From NCBI GenBank assembly GCA_022823775.1, contig JAJEHI010000171.1, positions 1-64,000 of the forward strand: a stretch of 64,000 bases of DNA. Reading direction: 5' to 3'. Source of the stretch: Defluviicoccus sp. (GTDB lineage: Bacteria > Pseudomonadota > Alphaproteobacteria > MPNO01). The position numbers and the translations under genes were made by a program. The notes beneath the pieces were generated by a model, which saw only the letters and a program-made list of their open reading frames with translations, was not told the DNA's origin and searched no databases. Shown here piece after piece: positions 1 to 9,207 of this stretch (the first letter of the stretch is position 1; each line of letters starts with the position of its first letter).

Positions 1-103
1 TCCATGGGCTCCCGTTCGCGTGGCATCGGATATAGAGCACGGCCCGGGGTCCGGCAAATCCGGGGCGCTTTCCTTTTGCCGGTCGGCGTGGCATCCACAT
101 GGC

Positions 104-961
104 ATGGCTGCGAACCCCGTTGCGCTGACCGGCGTCCGGCCCCTGGCGGAGTCCTTCGACGGCTTCATCGTCGACGTCTGGGGCGTCCTCCATGACGGGC
201 TCCGGCTCTATCCCGGCGTGACGGACGCGCTCGACCGGCTGGCGGAACGGGGCAAGGACGTGGTGTTCCTGACCAACGCGCCGCGCCGGTCCCGGGACGT
301 GGCGCGCATGCTGGCGAGGCTGGGGCTGCCGGAACGCCACCGCCGCAACATCGTCGCCTCGGGCGAGTCGGTTCACGCGTCGCTCGCCGACCGGACCGAT
401 CCCTTTCATGCCGCGCTCGGACGGCGCTGCATCGTGCTCGGCGAGACGATGGAGAACGACATCCTGACCGGGCTCGACCTGGAACGCGTCGACGCGTTGG
501 AGGACGCGGAGTTCATCGTCAATATCGGTCCGTGGCGCAAAGGCGCGGCGTTGGCGGATTACGAGGACGACCTCGCGCGGGCGGCCGGTCTCGACCTGCC
601 CATGATCTGCGCCAACCCGGACCTCAGCGTCATGCAGGGGGGTCTGGAGATGCTTTGCGCCGGCGCGCTGGCCGTCCGGTACGAAGCGCTCGGCGGCAGC
701 GTCGCCTGGCACGGCAAGCCGCGCCCGGCGATCTACGATCTGTGCCTTGCCCGGCTCGGCGGACCGCCGCGGGATCGGGTGGTGGCGATCGGCGACTCCA
801 TGGGAACGGACATCGCGGGCGCGGCGGCGGCGGGCTGCGATTCCGCGCTGGTCCTGGGCGGGCTGCATGCCGACGAGATCGGCCGGGACGGGTCGCTCTC
901 GTCCCTTCTGGAGGCCCATCGGGTCGCGCCGACCTTCACCCTGCCGGGCTTCGCCTGGTAG
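104..961 (+). CDS. HAD-superfamily class IIA hydrolase (TIGR01459-like)
   Basis: A 285-residue cytosolic phosphatase-like protein. HAD motif I is DVWGVLHDG near residue 24, with the first Asp as predicted nucleophile; motif II is FLTNAPRRS, and a late GDSMGTDIAGA supplies the Mg-binding acidic residues. The layout fits class IIA HAD hydrolases (NagD/PGP-like), and this subfamily is common in alphaproteobacteria. An upstream in-frame start at 20 exists, but the extra residues look unlike the family, so the ATG at 104 is chosen. The natural substrate cannot be read from the sequence. An MFS gene follows after 21 bp on the same strand, so the two may be cotranscribed. Confidence 0.85.
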   Translation: MAANPVALTGVRPLAESFDGFIVDVWGVLHDGLRLYPGVTDALDRLAERGKDVVFLTNAPRRSRDVARMLARLGLPERHRRNIVASGESVHASLADRTDPFHAALGRRCIVLGETMENDILTGLDLERVDALEDAEFIVNIGPWRKGAALADYEDDLARAAGLDLPMICANPDLSVMQGGLEMLCAGALAVRYEALGGSVAWHGKPRPAIYDLCLARLGGPPRDRVVAIGDSMGTDIAGAAAAGCDSALVLGGLHADEIGRDGSLSSLLEAHRVAPTFTLPGFAW

Positions 962-982
962 CGGGGCCGCGGCAGGGACCCC

Positions 983-2140
983 GTGCCGGCGCTGCTCCTG
1001 ATCGTATTCGTCGACCTGATCGGCTTCGGGATCGTCCTTCCGCTGCAGCCCTTCTACGCCCAGGCGTTCGGCGCGAGCCCGGGAACGGTTACCCTCGTCG
1101 CGGCGAGCTACACGGCGGCCCAGTTCGCCTTCGCGCCGGTCTGGGGCCGCGTCAGCGACCGTATCGGCCGCAAGCCGGTGCTGCTCGCGACCTCGTTCGG
1201 TTCCTGCCTCGCCTATCTGTGGCTCGCCCAGACGGATTCCCTGACAGGGCTTTTCCTGGCACGCGCCTTCGGCGGAATCATGGCCGGCAATATCGGGGTC
1301 GCGCACGCCTATGTGGCGGATCTGGTGGGCGCCGACCGCCGCGCCGGTGCCATGGGACGTGTCGGAGCGGCCGCCGGGCTCGGCTTCGTCGTCGGACCCG
1401 CGATCGGCGGCCTGCTCGCGGGACCGGATCCGCTCCAGGCCGATTTCGTCCTGCCGTTCGTCGTCGCCGCGGCGGCGGCGGCCCTGGCATTCGGGCTTGC
1501 CGCGATCCTTCTGCGCGAAAGCGCGAGCGGCGGGCAGCTCGCCCGCGCCCGGTCGAACCCCGGCAGGCGGGTCTGGCGCCGCATCCGCGAGGCGGAGGTC
1601 GCGCCGCTCCTCCTGCTGGTGTTCTCGACGCCCTTCGTGTTCGCCGGCATCGAGACGGTGTTCGCGCTGTGGTCGGAGGCCCGGTTCGGCTGGGGTCCCA
1701 CCCGCAACGGCTACATGTACACCTTCATGGGCGCGGTGGCGGTCCTGGTGCAGGGCGCGGCCGTCGGACCGATAACGCGCCGCGCCGGCGAACGCCTCAC
1801 CGTTGCCGCGGGCATGAGCGCGGTGATGGCCGGTTGCCTCGTCATGCCTGTCGCATCCGGGACGGCAACGGTCATGCTCGGGCTCGGGCTGATCGTCGGC
1901 GGCGTATCGGTCTGCGGCCCCTCCCTCTCGTCGCTGATCTCGCAGCAGGCGCGGCCGCACGAGCGCGGCGCCCTCCTCGGGGTTTCGCAATCTTCCGGCG
2001 GGCTGGGGCGAATCCTCGGTCCCGCGCTCAGCGGCTCGATCTTCGCCGGGCTGGGGCACGACTGGCCGTTCCTGCTGGGCGCGGCGACGATGCTGGCCGC
2101 CGCATCGCTGGCGATCGGGCTCGCGTTCCGCCATCGGTAA
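983..2140 (+). CDS. MFS transporter, TetA/multidrug-efflux-like, stop codon supplied by IS insertion
   Basis: A 385-residue inner-membrane carrier starting at GTG. The typical MFS signature between helices 2 and 3 is visible (GRVSDRIGRKPVLL), and hydrophobic segments run through the whole length, consistent with 12 helices. The family contains drug:proton antiporters such as TetA, but the substrate is unknown. The last codons run into the left end of an IS256-family element: TAA at 2138-2140 lies inside the element. Joining the two target copies in silico restores a reading frame that ends at TGA 3432-3434, only two codons later (Ala-Ser). The protein is therefore essentially full length and probably functional. 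Confidence 0.85.
   Translation: MPALLLIVFVDLIGFGIVLPLQPFYAQAFGASPGTVTLVAASYTAAQFAFAPVWGRVSDRIGRKPVLLATSFGSCLAYLWLAQTDSLTGLFLARAFGGIMAGNIGVAHAYVADLVGADRRAGAMGRVGAAAGLGFVVGPAIGGLLAGPDPLQADFVLPFVVAAAAAALAFGLAAILLRESASGGQLARARSNPGRRVWRRIREAEVAPLLLLVFSTPFVFAGIETVFALWSEARFGWGPTRNGYMYTFMGAVAVLVQGAAVGPITRRAGERLTVAAGMSAVMAGCLVMPVASGTATVMLGLGLIVGGVSVCGPSLSSLISQQARPHERGALLGVSQSSGGLGRILGPALSGSIFAGLGHDWPFLLGAATMLAAASLAIGLAFRHR
2127..2135. repeat. Target-site duplication, left copy (9 bp)
   Basis: The sequence TCCGCCATC directly abuts the left terminal inverted repeat of the IS256-family element and recurs at 3415-3423 on the right side. Eight to nine bp duplications are normal for this family. Confidence 0.85.
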
Positions 2141-2160
2141 CGTCAAGAGTTGTGTGTCAG
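2136..2160 (+). repeat. Left terminal inverted repeat of IS256-family element
   Basis: It starts GGTAACGTC and contains both the TAA that ends the MFS gene and the transposase stop codon (2143-2145, minus strand). It pairs with 3390-3414 with a few mismatches and small gaps. Confidence 0.8.
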
Positions 2161-3333
2161 GGAGAAGAGGGTTGGGACTCCCTGGCTTTGGTTTTCGTGT
2201 GTGAAGACGGCGAACAGGATGCGGTCCATGGAGGTTCGGTCCTGGAAGGTCCCCATGGGTCTGGTTCTGCGCCGGACTTCTCGGAAGCGTCGTTCGATGG
2301 CGTTTGTGGTCCTGACCCGTTTGCGCTGGTCGAGGGTCTTGTATCGGAAGCATGTGAGCAGGTCGTCGAGGTCGTTTCGCAGGCAAGCGACAGCCTTGGG
2401 GTAGGTGTTTTCCCATCTGTCGGCGAAGCGGCGCGCGGCGGAGGTCGCCCTGGGCCGGTTTGCGGCGTTCATGATCCTGTGGAGGCTGGCCTTGACGGCG
2501 TCGCGGTCGGGTTTGCGGACCTTGTCGAGGACGTTCCTGATCTTGTGCGCCCAGCAGCGCTGGACGGCGATGCCGGGATAGACGGTTGGCAAGGCGGCGA
2601 GCAGGCCCTGGCCGCCGTCTGCGCAGATCACCTCGATGCCCTCGCCGTCGAGCCCGCGGCGGTAGAGATCGGTGAGGAAGCGCTCCCACTGGGCGGCGCT
2701 CTCGCTGGCCGCCAGGCGGAAGTCGACGATCTCCTTCTTGCCGTCGGCGCGGATGCCGAGCGCCACCAGGACGGGGCGTCTGAGCGCGCCGGCGCCGGTC
2801 TTGCGGGCGAGCACCACGCCGTCGAGCATGAGCACGGGGTAGACGTCCTTCAGCGGCCTGCGGTGGAAGGCGGCGACGGCGCCATCCAGCGTCCTGGCGA
2901 TGCGGCTGACCGTGGCCGGGCTGATGCGCCGGCCGAGGATCGGCAGCAGCGCGGTGGCCACCTTGCGGGTCGACAGGCCGAGCACGAAGCAGGCCAGCAC
3001 CATGCGGTCGATCCGCGGCGCGCGGCGGGCATAGGCGCGCAGCACCGAGCGCGCCGAGAAGCCGCGGGTGCGCGGCACGCGGAGCTCGATCTCGCCGAGC
3101 TCGGTGATCAGCCAGCGCCGGTAATGGCCGTTGCGCCGGTCGGCGATCTGGCGCCTGGCCATGGCGTCGAGATGGCCGGAGATCAGATCGCCCATCCGGG
3201 TCTCCAGAACCTCCTTCAGCGCGGCCCTGGCGGCGGTGCGGTAGTCCTCGCCCCACTCGACCCCTTCGGCCTGCATCGCCTTCATTATCCGGAACGCGGC
3301 GGGTAAACTCTCGATCGTCGCGGATTGCGGCAT
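2143..3333 (-). CDS. IS256-family (mutator type) transposase
   Basis: A 396-residue DDE transposase, the usual full length for IS256. The acidic triad is visible in context: LMLDGVVLARK (first Asp), ICADGGQGLLAALP (second Asp) and TTNAIERRFREVRRRTRP (Glu). The CWAHKIRNVLDK block between the second Asp and Glu is typical of the family. The ATG at 3333 is preferred because GAGGAG lies seven bases upstream; an in-frame ATG at 3348 and a frame running into the flank at 3429 are less likely. No frameshift or internal stop is present, so the element may still be active. Confidence 0.93.
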   Translation of the reverse strand: MPQSATIESLPAAFRIMKAMQAEGVEWGEDYRTAARAALKEVLETRMGDLISGHLDAMARRQIADRRNGHYRRWLITELGEIELRVPRTRGFSARSVLRAYARRAPRIDRMVLACFVLGLSTRKVATALLPILGRRISPATVSRIARTLDGAVAAFHRRPLKDVYPVLMLDGVVLARKTGAGALRRPVLVALGIRADGKKEIVDFRLAASESAAQWERFLTDLYRRGLDGEGIEVICADGGQGLLAALPTVYPGIAVQRCWAHKIRNVLDKVRKPDRDAVKASLHRIMNAANRPRATSAARRFADRWENTYPKAVACLRNDLDDLLTCFRYKTLDQRKRVRTTNAIERRFREVRRRTRPMGTFQDRTSMDRILFAVFTHENQSQGVPTLFSLTHNS

Positions 3334-3389
3334 GGGGGTGCTCCTCATCGTGGATCTCAGCAACCCACGGAGTACCCCCCTCGCCTCAA

Positions 3390-3414
3390 CTGACACAAAC
3401 TCTGATACGTCACC
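3390..3414 (-). repeat. Right terminal inverted repeat of IS256-family element
   Basis: Read on the minus strand it begins GGTGACGTATCAGAG and continues to GTGTCAG, matching the left end at 2136-2160 with small gaps. Confidence 0.8.
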
Positions 3415-3423
3415 TCCGCCATC
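3415..3423. repeat. Target-site duplication, right copy (9 bp)
   Basis: TCCGCCATC is identical to 2127-2135. The bases after it, GGGCATCTTGA, supply the original end of the MFS frame if the element is removed. Confidence 0.85.
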
Positions 3424-3489
3424 GGGCATCTTGACGCGAGTGCGCGCGGGCGACTACAAAGCCCGCCTCACCCCAACGGAGTGCGGACC

Positions 3490-3780
3490 ATGGCGCGGCG
3501 TTGCAGCGTGACGGGCACGGGCGTGCTGACGGGAAACAATGTCAGCCACGCGAACAACAGGACCAGGCGGCGTTTCCTGCCGAACCTGCAGCAGACTTCG
3601 CTCATGTCCGACGCGCTCGGCAGGACGGTGAAGCTGCGCCTCACCGCCCGGACGATCCGCTCGATCGAGCACAATGGCGGGCTCGACGCGTATCTCCTCG
3701 GAACGCCCGACTCGAAGCTCGCCGAAGAAGCTTTGCGCATCAAGCGCCGGATCAAGAAGGCAGCCGCCGCCGCCAACTGA
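3490..3780 (+). CDS. rpmB: 50S ribosomal protein L28
   Basis: A 96-residue basic protein starting [25 protein letters not shown] in sense, with the L28 features [14 protein letters not shown] then RRFLPNLQ, and a C-terminal Lys/Arg-rich helix. It binds 23S rRNA in the large subunit. The ATG at 3490 is used because it gives the canonical MARRC start; the GTG at 3481 would add three residues. It is convergent with cobT, whose stop lies 14 bp beyond. The IS256 insertion ends only 75 bp upstream, so the rpmB promoter must lie in that short gap or be supplied from the element. Confidence 0.95.
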   Translation: MARRCSVTGTGVLTGNNVSHANNRTRRRFLPNLQQTSLMSDALGRTVKLRLTARTIRSIEHNGGLDAYLLGTPDSKLAEEALRIKRRIKKAAAAAN

Positions 3781-3794
3781 GTCTCGCCCGGCCG

Positions 3795-5681
3795 TCAGGC
3801 GATCAGGCGTTCGCCCACCGCCGCGCGGCCGCCGCGCGGCCCGCCGAGATCTTCCTCGAACAATTCCGTCAGCCGGCCCATCATGGTGCCGCCGAGCTGC
3901 TCCGCATCCATGATCGTGACCGCGCGATGGTAATAGCGGGTGACGTCGTGGCCGATCCCGATCGCCGTCAGCTCGACGGGCGACTGGCCCTCGATCCAGG
4001 CGATGACGTCGCGCAAGTGCCGTTCGAGATAATTGCCCGGGTTGACCGAGAGCGTCGAATCATCGACCGGCGCGCCGTCCGAGATCACCATGAGTATCCG
4101 GCGCTGCTCCGGCCGCGAGATGAGCCGTTGATGCGCCCAGATCAGCGCCTCGCCGTCGATGTTCTCCTTCAGAAGCCCCTCTCGCAGCATCAGCCCGAGC
4201 GACTTGCGCGCCCGGCGCCAGGGTGCGTCCGCGTCCTTGTAGACGATGTGGCGGAGGTCGTTGAGCCGGCCGGGGTTGGGCGTCTTACCCTCCGAAAGCC
4301 ATTTCTCGCGCGCCTGACCGCCCTTCCAGGCGCGCGTCGTGAAGCCGAGGATCTCGACCTTCACGCCGCACCGCTCGAGGGTGCGGGCGAGGATGTCGGC
4401 GCTCATCGCCGCGACCGTGATGGGCCGGCCGCGCATCGAGCCCGAATTGTCGATCAGGAGAGAGACGACGGTATCGCGGAACTCGGTCTGCTTCTCGATC
4501 TTGTAGCTGAGCGGGTGCATGGGGTTGACCACCACGCGGGACAGGCGCCCGGCATCGAGCAGCCCCTCCTCCAGGTCGAATTCCCATGACCGCGACTGTT
4601 GCGCCAGCAGGCGCCGCTGAAGCCGGTTGGCGAGCCGGGCGATCATCCCCTGGAGATGGGCGAGCTGCTGGTCGAGATGCTGGCGCAGCCGGCCGAGCTC
4701 GTCGGCGTCGCAGAGCTCCTCGGCGTCGATGATCTCGTCGAATTCCTCGGTGTAGGGCCGATAGGCGGGCTGGCGGGCCTCGTCCGGCAGGAAACCGTCG
4801 GCGCGCCGACGCTGCGCGCGCTCGCCTTCCTCGTCCCCGGTCCCTGGCATCATCTCTTCCTGGACCTGTTCGGCCATCGAATCCTCGGAGTCCTCGCCCT
4901 CGCCGTCTTCCATGTCGGAGGATGGCGAGCCCTCCATCTCGGCGGCCGCGCCGTCCATCTCGGTGGCCTCGGCGTCGTCGTCCTCGGAGTCGGAATCCTC
5001 GCTGTCCTCGCCCTGGTCGGTCGATTCGCTCTCGCCCTCGCCCGGTTCCTCGTCGAGCAGGTCGAGGTCGTAGAGCAGCTTGTTGACCGTCCGCGCAAAG
5101 GTCTCCTGGTCGCCGATGGCGGTTTCCAGAGCCTCGAGATCGGCATCGATCTTGTCGCCGATCCGTTCCCTCCAGAGATCCATCAGCGGGCGGGCCGCTT
5201 CCGGCAGCGACCGGTCGGACCATCTCTCCCGCGCCATCATGCCGACGGCCTCGGCGATCGGCGCGTCCTCGACGTCGGTGATCCGCGCGTAGCCGCGCGA
5301 CTGGCAGCGCCCGGCAAGCGCGGCATCGAGATTGGCCGCGACGCCCGCCATGTGCCTGGAGCCGATGGTCTCGACCCGCACCTGTTCGAGCGACTCGAAT
5401 ACCGCCCGCGCGGTTTCCCCGGCGGGCGCGCGCCGGGCATGCAGATCGGCATCGTGGTGGCGCAGCTTGAGCGCCATGGCATCGGCTTCGCCGCGCAGCT
5501 CCGATACCTCGCCCTCGGGCAGATCGCGTGAGGGGACGGGGAGGCGGGCCTGGTTCTCGACCAGCCGCGGTTCCGCGCCGAAATTGACCGTTACGTCCTC
5601 ACGCCGGGCAATGGCGCGCATCGCCGCGCCGGTGACGCGGCGGAACGCCTCGACAGGAGTATCGGACGGCGTGGAACTCAC
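3795..5681 (-). CDS. cobT: Cobaltochelatase subunit CobT
   Basis: A 628-residue subunit of the aerobic, ATP-dependent cobaltochelatase that inserts cobalt into hydrogenobyrinic acid a,c-diamide during cobalamin synthesis. The order is an alpha-helical N-terminal part, a very acidic Asp/Glu/Ser-rich linker around residues 220-290, and a C-terminal von Willebrand A domain with the MIDAS-type motif [12 protein letters not shown]. CobT forms the AAA+ chaperone complex with CobS, whose gene lies 16 bp upstream on the same strand. The large CobN subunit is not in the window. Length and domain order match the alphaproteobacterial family. Confidence 0.95.
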   Translation of the reverse strand: MSSTPSDTPVEAFRRVTGAAMRAIARREDVTVNFGAEPRLVENQARLPVPSRDLPEGEVSELRGEADAMALKLRHHDADLHARRAPAGETARAVFESLEQVRVETIGSRHMAGVAANLDAALAGRCQSRGYARITDVEDAPIAEAVGMMARERWSDRSLPEAARPLMDLWRERIGDKIDADLEALETAIGDQETFARTVNKLLYDLDLLDEEPGEGESESTDQGEDSEDSDSEDDDAEATEMDGAAAEMEGSPSSDMEDGEGEDSEDSMAEQVQEEMMPGTGDEEGERAQRRRADGFLPDEARQPAYRPYTEEFDEIIDAEELCDADELGRLRQHLDQQLAHLQGMIARLANRLQRRLLAQQSRSWEFDLEEGLLDAGRLSRVVVNPMHPLSYKIEKQTEFRDTVVSLLIDNSGSMRGRPITVAAMSADILARTLERCGVKVEILGFTTRAWKGGQAREKWLSEGKTPNPGRLNDLRHIVYKDADAPWRRARKSLGLMLREGLLKENIDGEALIWAHQRLISRPEQRRILMVISDGAPVDDSTLSVNPGNYLERHLRDVIAWIEGQSPVELTAIGIGHDVTRYYHRAVTIMDAEQLGGTMMGRLTELFEEDLGGPRGGRAAVGERLIA

Positions 5682-5697
5682 TTGCCGGACCGCGCGC

Positions 5698-6702
5698 CTA
5701 GCCCTGTCCGGACTTGACCGTGGCCTCCGGCAGGTCTTCCCCCATGCAGCGCTGGTAGTACTCGGCCACCGCCGGGCGTTCCAGCTCGTCGCACTTGTTG
5801 AGGAAGGTCATGCGGAACGCGGTCGCGACATCGTCGAACAGGCGGCTGTTCTCCGCCCATGTTATGACGGTGCGGGGAGACATCACGGTCGAGATATCGC
5901 CGTTCATGAAGCCCGCGCGGGTCATATCGGCGACCGAGACCATCGCGCTGATGGTCTTGCGGCCGCCCTCGTCGTCGTAATCGGGCACCTTGGAGAGGAC
6001 GATTTCCTCTTCGTCCTCGCGCGGCAGGTAGTTGAGCGTGGTCACGAGGTTCCAGCGGTCGAGCTGGCCCTGGTTGATCTGCTGGGTGCCGTGATAGAGC
6101 CCGGTCGTGTCGCCGAGCCCGACGGTATTGGCCGTCGCCATCAGGCGGAAGGCGGGGTGCGGGCGGATGACGCGGTTCTGGTCCAGCAGCGTCATCTTGC
6201 CGTCGACCTCCAGCACGCGCTGGATGACGAACATCACGTCGGGCCGCCCGGCATCGTACTCGTCGAAGACCAGCGCGCAGGGGCTCTGCAGCGCCCACGG
6301 CAGGATGCCCTCGCGGAACTCGGTGACCTGCTTGCCGTCGCGCAGCACGATCGCGTCCTTGCCGATCAGGTCGATGCGGCTGATGTGGCTGTCGAGATTG
6401 ACGCGGATGCAGGGCCAGTTGAGCCGCGTCGCGACCTGTTCGATATGGGTCGACTTGCCAGTGCCGTGATAGCCTTGGATCAGCAGGCGCCGGTTGTGCT
6501 TGAGCGCGACCAGGATCGCGAGCGTCGTGTCGTGATCGAAGCAATAGGCCTCGTCGAGGTCCGGCACGTGGTCCGAAGGCGGAACGCTGAACGCCGGCAC
6601 CTGCAAGTCGGTGTCCAGCCCGAACACCTGGCGAACCGACACCGTCATGTCGGGCATCACGGGCGCGCTGCCATTGGCCCCGTTGCTCTTGTCAGCTGAC
6701 AT
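5698..6702 (-). CDS. cobS: Cobaltochelatase subunit CobS (AAA+ ATPase)
   Basis: A 334-residue AAA+ ATPase that partners CobT in cobaltochelatase. Walker A is [10 protein letters not shown] near residue 100, Walker B is [10 protein letters not shown], and sensor-type residues follow in [12 protein letters not shown]. The start [15 protein letters not shown] is an alphaproteobacterial-type leader with no signal peptide, consistent with a cytosolic complex. It lies between a DnaJ-domain gene upstream and cobT downstream, all on the minus strand, and is probably one transcription unit. I saw no B12-box-like sequence in the short upstream region. Confidence 0.95.
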   Translation of the reverse strand: MSADKSNGANGSAPVMPDMTVSVRQVFGLDTDLQVPAFSVPPSDHVPDLDEAYCFDHDTTLAILVALKHNRRLLIQGYHGTGKSTHIEQVATRLNWPCIRVNLDSHISRIDLIGKDAIVLRDGKQVTEFREGILPWALQSPCALVFDEYDAGRPDVMFVIQRVLEVDGKMTLLDQNRVIRPHPAFRLMATANTVGLGDTTGLYHGTQQINQGQLDRWNLVTTLNYLPREDEEEIVLSKVPDYDDEGGRKTISAMVSVADMTRAGFMNGDISTVMSPRTVITWAENSRLFDDVATAFRMTFLNKCDELERPAVAEYYQRCMGEDLPEATVKSGQG

Positions 6703-6739
6703 AAACCCTCAATCCCTGGTGGATGTAACGTGAAGCTGG

Positions 6740-7297
6740 CTAGGCGGAGCGCGCGGCGCTGAGCGTCCTGTAGGCGTCGTTGACCAGCTTGAGGCGCTCC
6801 TCGGCGCGCTTGTCCCCTCCGTTGACGTCGGGGTGCAATTGCTTGACGAGTTCCTTGTAGCGCAGTTTCACCGTTTCCGCCGTAACCGGCGGGCTCAGAT
6901 TCATCACATCGAGCGCCTGCTTCGCGGCCGGATCGACCGCGAACCGATGCTCGCACCCCTCATGCGCGGCCCGCTGCTCGCCGGGGAACAGATCGAAGGG
7001 ATCGCGCGGATCGGCGCGTCCGCCGCCGTGCCCCGTCCCGAACGGCCAGGACGGACGCCGCCATGTCGTATCGGCGCGAACGTGAGCCTCGACTTCGGCC
7101 ACGCTCATGCCTGCATAGTAGTCCCAAGCCTTGTTGTACGCGCGAACATGCTCGAGACACAACCAAATATAGTCCGACATCCGGTCGCGCGAGCGCGGGG
7201 CGCGGAATTGCGCGGGCTCGCCGCAGCCGTGCGCGGCACAGACAAGCGTCTCGTCTTCGACCCCGCCGTCGACAGATGCATTGCCGTTCCCCATCAT
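6740..7297 (-). CDS. DnaJ-domain protein upstream of cobST
   Basis: A 185-residue cytosolic protein. The C-terminal third is a J domain with the HPD tripeptide in KQLHPDVNGGDKRAEERLKL, needed to stimulate Hsp70 ATPase. The N-terminal part carries Cys/His residues (CAAHGCGE, WLCLEHVRAYN) that could bind a metal. This gene type next to cobS is common in alphaproteobacteria, so a role as co-chaperone for cobaltochelatase assembly is a guess from context. Two adjacent ATG codons (7297 and 7294) are possible starts. It is divergent from bolA, with 65 bp between. Confidence 0.85.
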   Translation of the reverse strand: MMGNGNASVDGGVEDETLVCAAHGCGEPAQFRAPRSRDRMSDYIWLCLEHVRAYNKAWDYYAGMSVAEVEAHVRADTTWRRPSWPFGTGHGGGRADPRDPFDLFPGEQRAAHEGCEHRFAVDPAAKQALDVMNLSPPVTAETVKLRYKELVKQLHPDVNGGDKRAEERLKLVNDAYRTLSAARSA

Positions 7298-7362
7298 GGC
7301 GCGCAGTATGGAGTCGACACCGGGGACAGGCAAGCGCGCCACCGGAGAGAGGCAGGCCGAAC

Positions 7363-7653
7363 ATGAGCGTCGCGGAGACCATCCGGGGCAAGCTGGAAGA
7401 CGCGTTCCGTCCGACATATCTCGATATCGTCGACCAGTCCCATCTGCATCTCGGCCACGCGGGCGCCCCGGAAGGCGGCGAGAGCCATTTCCGGGTGGAG
7501 ATCGCGGCGTCGGCCTTCGAGGGGAAGAGCCGGGTGGAACGCCAGCGGCTGGTTTATTCCTGCCTGGCGGACGAGCTGGCCGGGCAGGTGCACGCGCTCT
7601 CGGTGGCCGCGAAGACCCCCGACGAGACCAGGGACCAGGGAGGAAAACCATGA
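7363..7653 (+). CDS. bolA: BolA family protein
   Basis: A 96-residue protein with the BolA fold. It starts MSVAETIRGKLEDAF and has the conserved SHFRVEIAASAFEGKSRVERQRLVYSCLADEL block, in which a His and the FxGKxxVxRHR-like stretch are family markers. BolA proteins partner monothiol glutaredoxins in Fe-S handling, and some bind DNA. The unusual point is its 3' end: TGA overlaps the ATG of a TRAP solute-binding protein gene by four bases (ATGA), so the two are translationally coupled. AGGAGG-like bases (GGGAGG) for the next gene lie inside bolA. Confidence 0.9.
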   Translation: MSVAETIRGKLEDAFRPTYLDIVDQSHLHLGHAGAPEGGESHFRVEIAASAFEGKSRVERQRLVYSCLADELAGQVHALSVAAKTPDETRDQGGKP

Positions 7654-8654
7654 AATTCGGAAAGCCGTGTCTGCTGGCCGCGGCGCTGGCCGCGACGGTC
7701 GGGTTCGCGCAACCGGCCTCCGCCGAGACGGTGCTCAAGTTCGCGAGCTTCGTCCCGCCGCAATACATCCTTCACAAGCCGATCTTCCTCAAGCTCGCCG
7801 ACGACCTCGACAAGGCGACGGGCGGAGAGGTCAAGATCAAGGTCTACGCCGCCGGCGCGCTGGGCAAGGGGCCCGTCGAGCAATACCAGCGAGCGGTAAG
7901 GCGCGTGGCGGAAATCTCATACGGGCTGCCCGGCTACACCTCGTCGGTGTTTCCCAAGACGCTGCTGATCGAGCTCCCCGGGGTCACGCAAGGCCACCAG
8001 GACGCGACGCGGAAGCTCTGGAAGGTCATGGACGCGCATCTGCGGGACGAGTTCAAGCGCACCCGCCCGCTGGCGGTGTTCGTAACCCCGCCGGCGGTCT
8101 TCATGATGCGCGACAAGCCGGTGAGGACGCTGGAGGACCTCAAGGGGCTCAAGATCCGGGTGGCCTCCAAGTCGGCGGCCGCGGTGATCTCCTCCTACGG
8201 CGCGACCCCGGTGCCGATGCCGGCGACCAAGGTCTACACCTCGATGAGCACCGGGGTGGTCGACGGCGCGCTGATGGGCTCCGACTCGCTGCTCATCTTC
8301 AAGCTGATCGAGCCGACGAAGTTCGTCACCGTCGGTCTGCCCGAAATGCCGACCACGATCTTCATGGTGATGAACCGGCAAGCCTATGACGAGCTGTCGC
8401 CGAAGAACCGGGCCGCGCTCGACAAGCTCACGGGTCTCGATATCAGTCTGCGCTCGGCCGCGGGCCTCGCCAGGTTCGGCCAGATCGCGCTGTCCAAGTT
8501 CCGGGGTCTGGAAGGCAAGCAGATCGTGGAACTCGCGCCCGAGGCGCGGGCGGCGTTCGACAAGCGGGCCGCGGCGGCGGTGGCCGGCGTTCTCAAGGAG
8601 CACGACGCCAAGGGCATTCCCGCGAGCGAGGTCGTCGCGGCGATGAAGAAATAG
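7650..8654 (+). CDS. TRAP transporter solute-binding protein (DctP family)
   Basis: A 334-residue periplasmic receptor. A clear Sec signal peptide ends around ASA-ETVLK (about residue 26). The DctP fold is shown by the central LEDLKGLKIRVASKSAAAVISSYGATPVPMP stretch, in which the Arg binds the ligand carboxylate in characterised members. The ligand is probably an organic acid, but its identity cannot be read. It starts inside the bolA stop codon and has a strong Shine-Dalgarno (GGGAGG). It is followed by DctQ and DctM genes and is probably the first gene of a dctPQM set. Confidence 0.9.
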   Translation: MKFGKPCLLAAALAATVGFAQPASAETVLKFASFVPPQYILHKPIFLKLADDLDKATGGEVKIKVYAAGALGKGPVEQYQRAVRRVAEISYGLPGYTSSVFPKTLLIELPGVTQGHQDATRKLWKVMDAHLRDEFKRTRPLAVFVTPPAVFMMRDKPVRTLEDLKGLKIRVASKSAAAVISSYGATPVPMPATKVYTSMSTGVVDGALMGSDSLLIFKLIEPTKFVTVGLPEMPTTIFMVMNRQAYDELSPKNRAALDKLTGLDISLRSAAGLARFGQIALSKFRGLEGKQIVELAPEARAAFDKRAAAAVAGVLKEHDAKGIPASEVVAAMKK

Positions 8655-8691
8655 GCGCCGCCTCTCCGGGAACGGCGCCGGGCCGCACCGC

Positions 8692-9207
8692 TTGAAGACG
8701 CTCGATAACGTCTCGGGCGGGCTTGCCATCCTTTCCGGCCTCGTCCTCGTCGCGGCGATCGGGCTTACCTTCGCCGACGTGGTCCTGCGCTACGTTTTCG
8801 CCGCCCCGATTCTCGGCGCCAGGGATCTGCTGGAGATGGGGATGGTGACCGTCGTCGCCCTCGCCCTCCCCTTCACCTGGCGGATCGGGGGGCACATCGT
8901 GGTCGACCTGATTCCCGAGTACGGGATCCGGGCGCTGGACCGCGGCCGCGACATCTCGGTGCGCGCCATCGGCTTCTTCGTGTTCGCGGCGCTCGCCTGG
9001 CGCGCGTGGCTGCGCGCCGACGACGCGGCTTTGTTCAACGAAGCGACCAACATGATCGCGCTGCCGTTCCAGCCGTTCTTCTGGCTGCTGGCGGCGGCGA
9101 CCGCGTTCCAGGCGCTCGTTCTCGCGGCGGAAATCGGTCTTGCCGCGACCGGCCGGCCGCTCGGCTACCGCGCCGCCTGGGCGGCGGCGGAGACCGACGG
9201 CGCCTGA
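8692..9207 (+). CDS. TRAP transporter small permease (DctQ family)
   Basis: A 171-residue inner-membrane protein with four hydrophobic segments (about residues 10-35, 45-65, 85-105, 125-150), the normal DctQ layout. VVLRYVF followed by GARDLLEMGMV is typical of the first loop. The start is TTG at 8692, since no ATG or GTG fits the first helix. DctQ links the binding protein to the large permease DctM. It ends TGATG, overlapping the dctM start by one base. Confidence 0.85.
   Translation: MKTLDNVSGGLAILSGLVLVAAIGLTFADVVLRYVFAAPILGARDLLEMGMVTVVALALPFTWRIGGHIVVDLIPEYGIRALDRGRDISVRAIGFFVFAALAWRAWLRADDAALFNEATNMIALPFQPFFWLLAAATAFQALVLAAEIGLAATGRPLGYRAAWAAAETDGA

Larger units (their letters stand above)
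2136..3414 (-). mobile_element. Complete IS256-family insertion sequence (1279 bp)
   Basis: The element holds one mutator-type transposase gene on the minus strand. Its ends are imperfect inverted repeats of about 26 bp: left GGTAACGTCAAGAG and right (reverse complement) GGTGACGTATCAGAG, both continuing to GTGTCAG. A perfect 9-bp direct repeat flanks it at 2127-2135 and 3415-3423, so the insertion is well defined and probably fairly recent. It sits between the MFS gene and rpmB, at the very 3' end of the MFS reading frame. Confidence 0.9.

Noticed and set aside
532-3306. A 924-codon plus-strand frame across the HAD and MFS genes and the IS element
   Set aside because: It is out of frame with both clear genes, crosses the IS boundary, and has Arg/Gly-rich composition without any domain.
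7298-7362. A cobalamin riboswitch upstream of the dnaJ-like/cobS/cobT genes
   Set aside because: The gap is only 65 bp and I found no B12-box-like sequence, far too short for this riboswitch.
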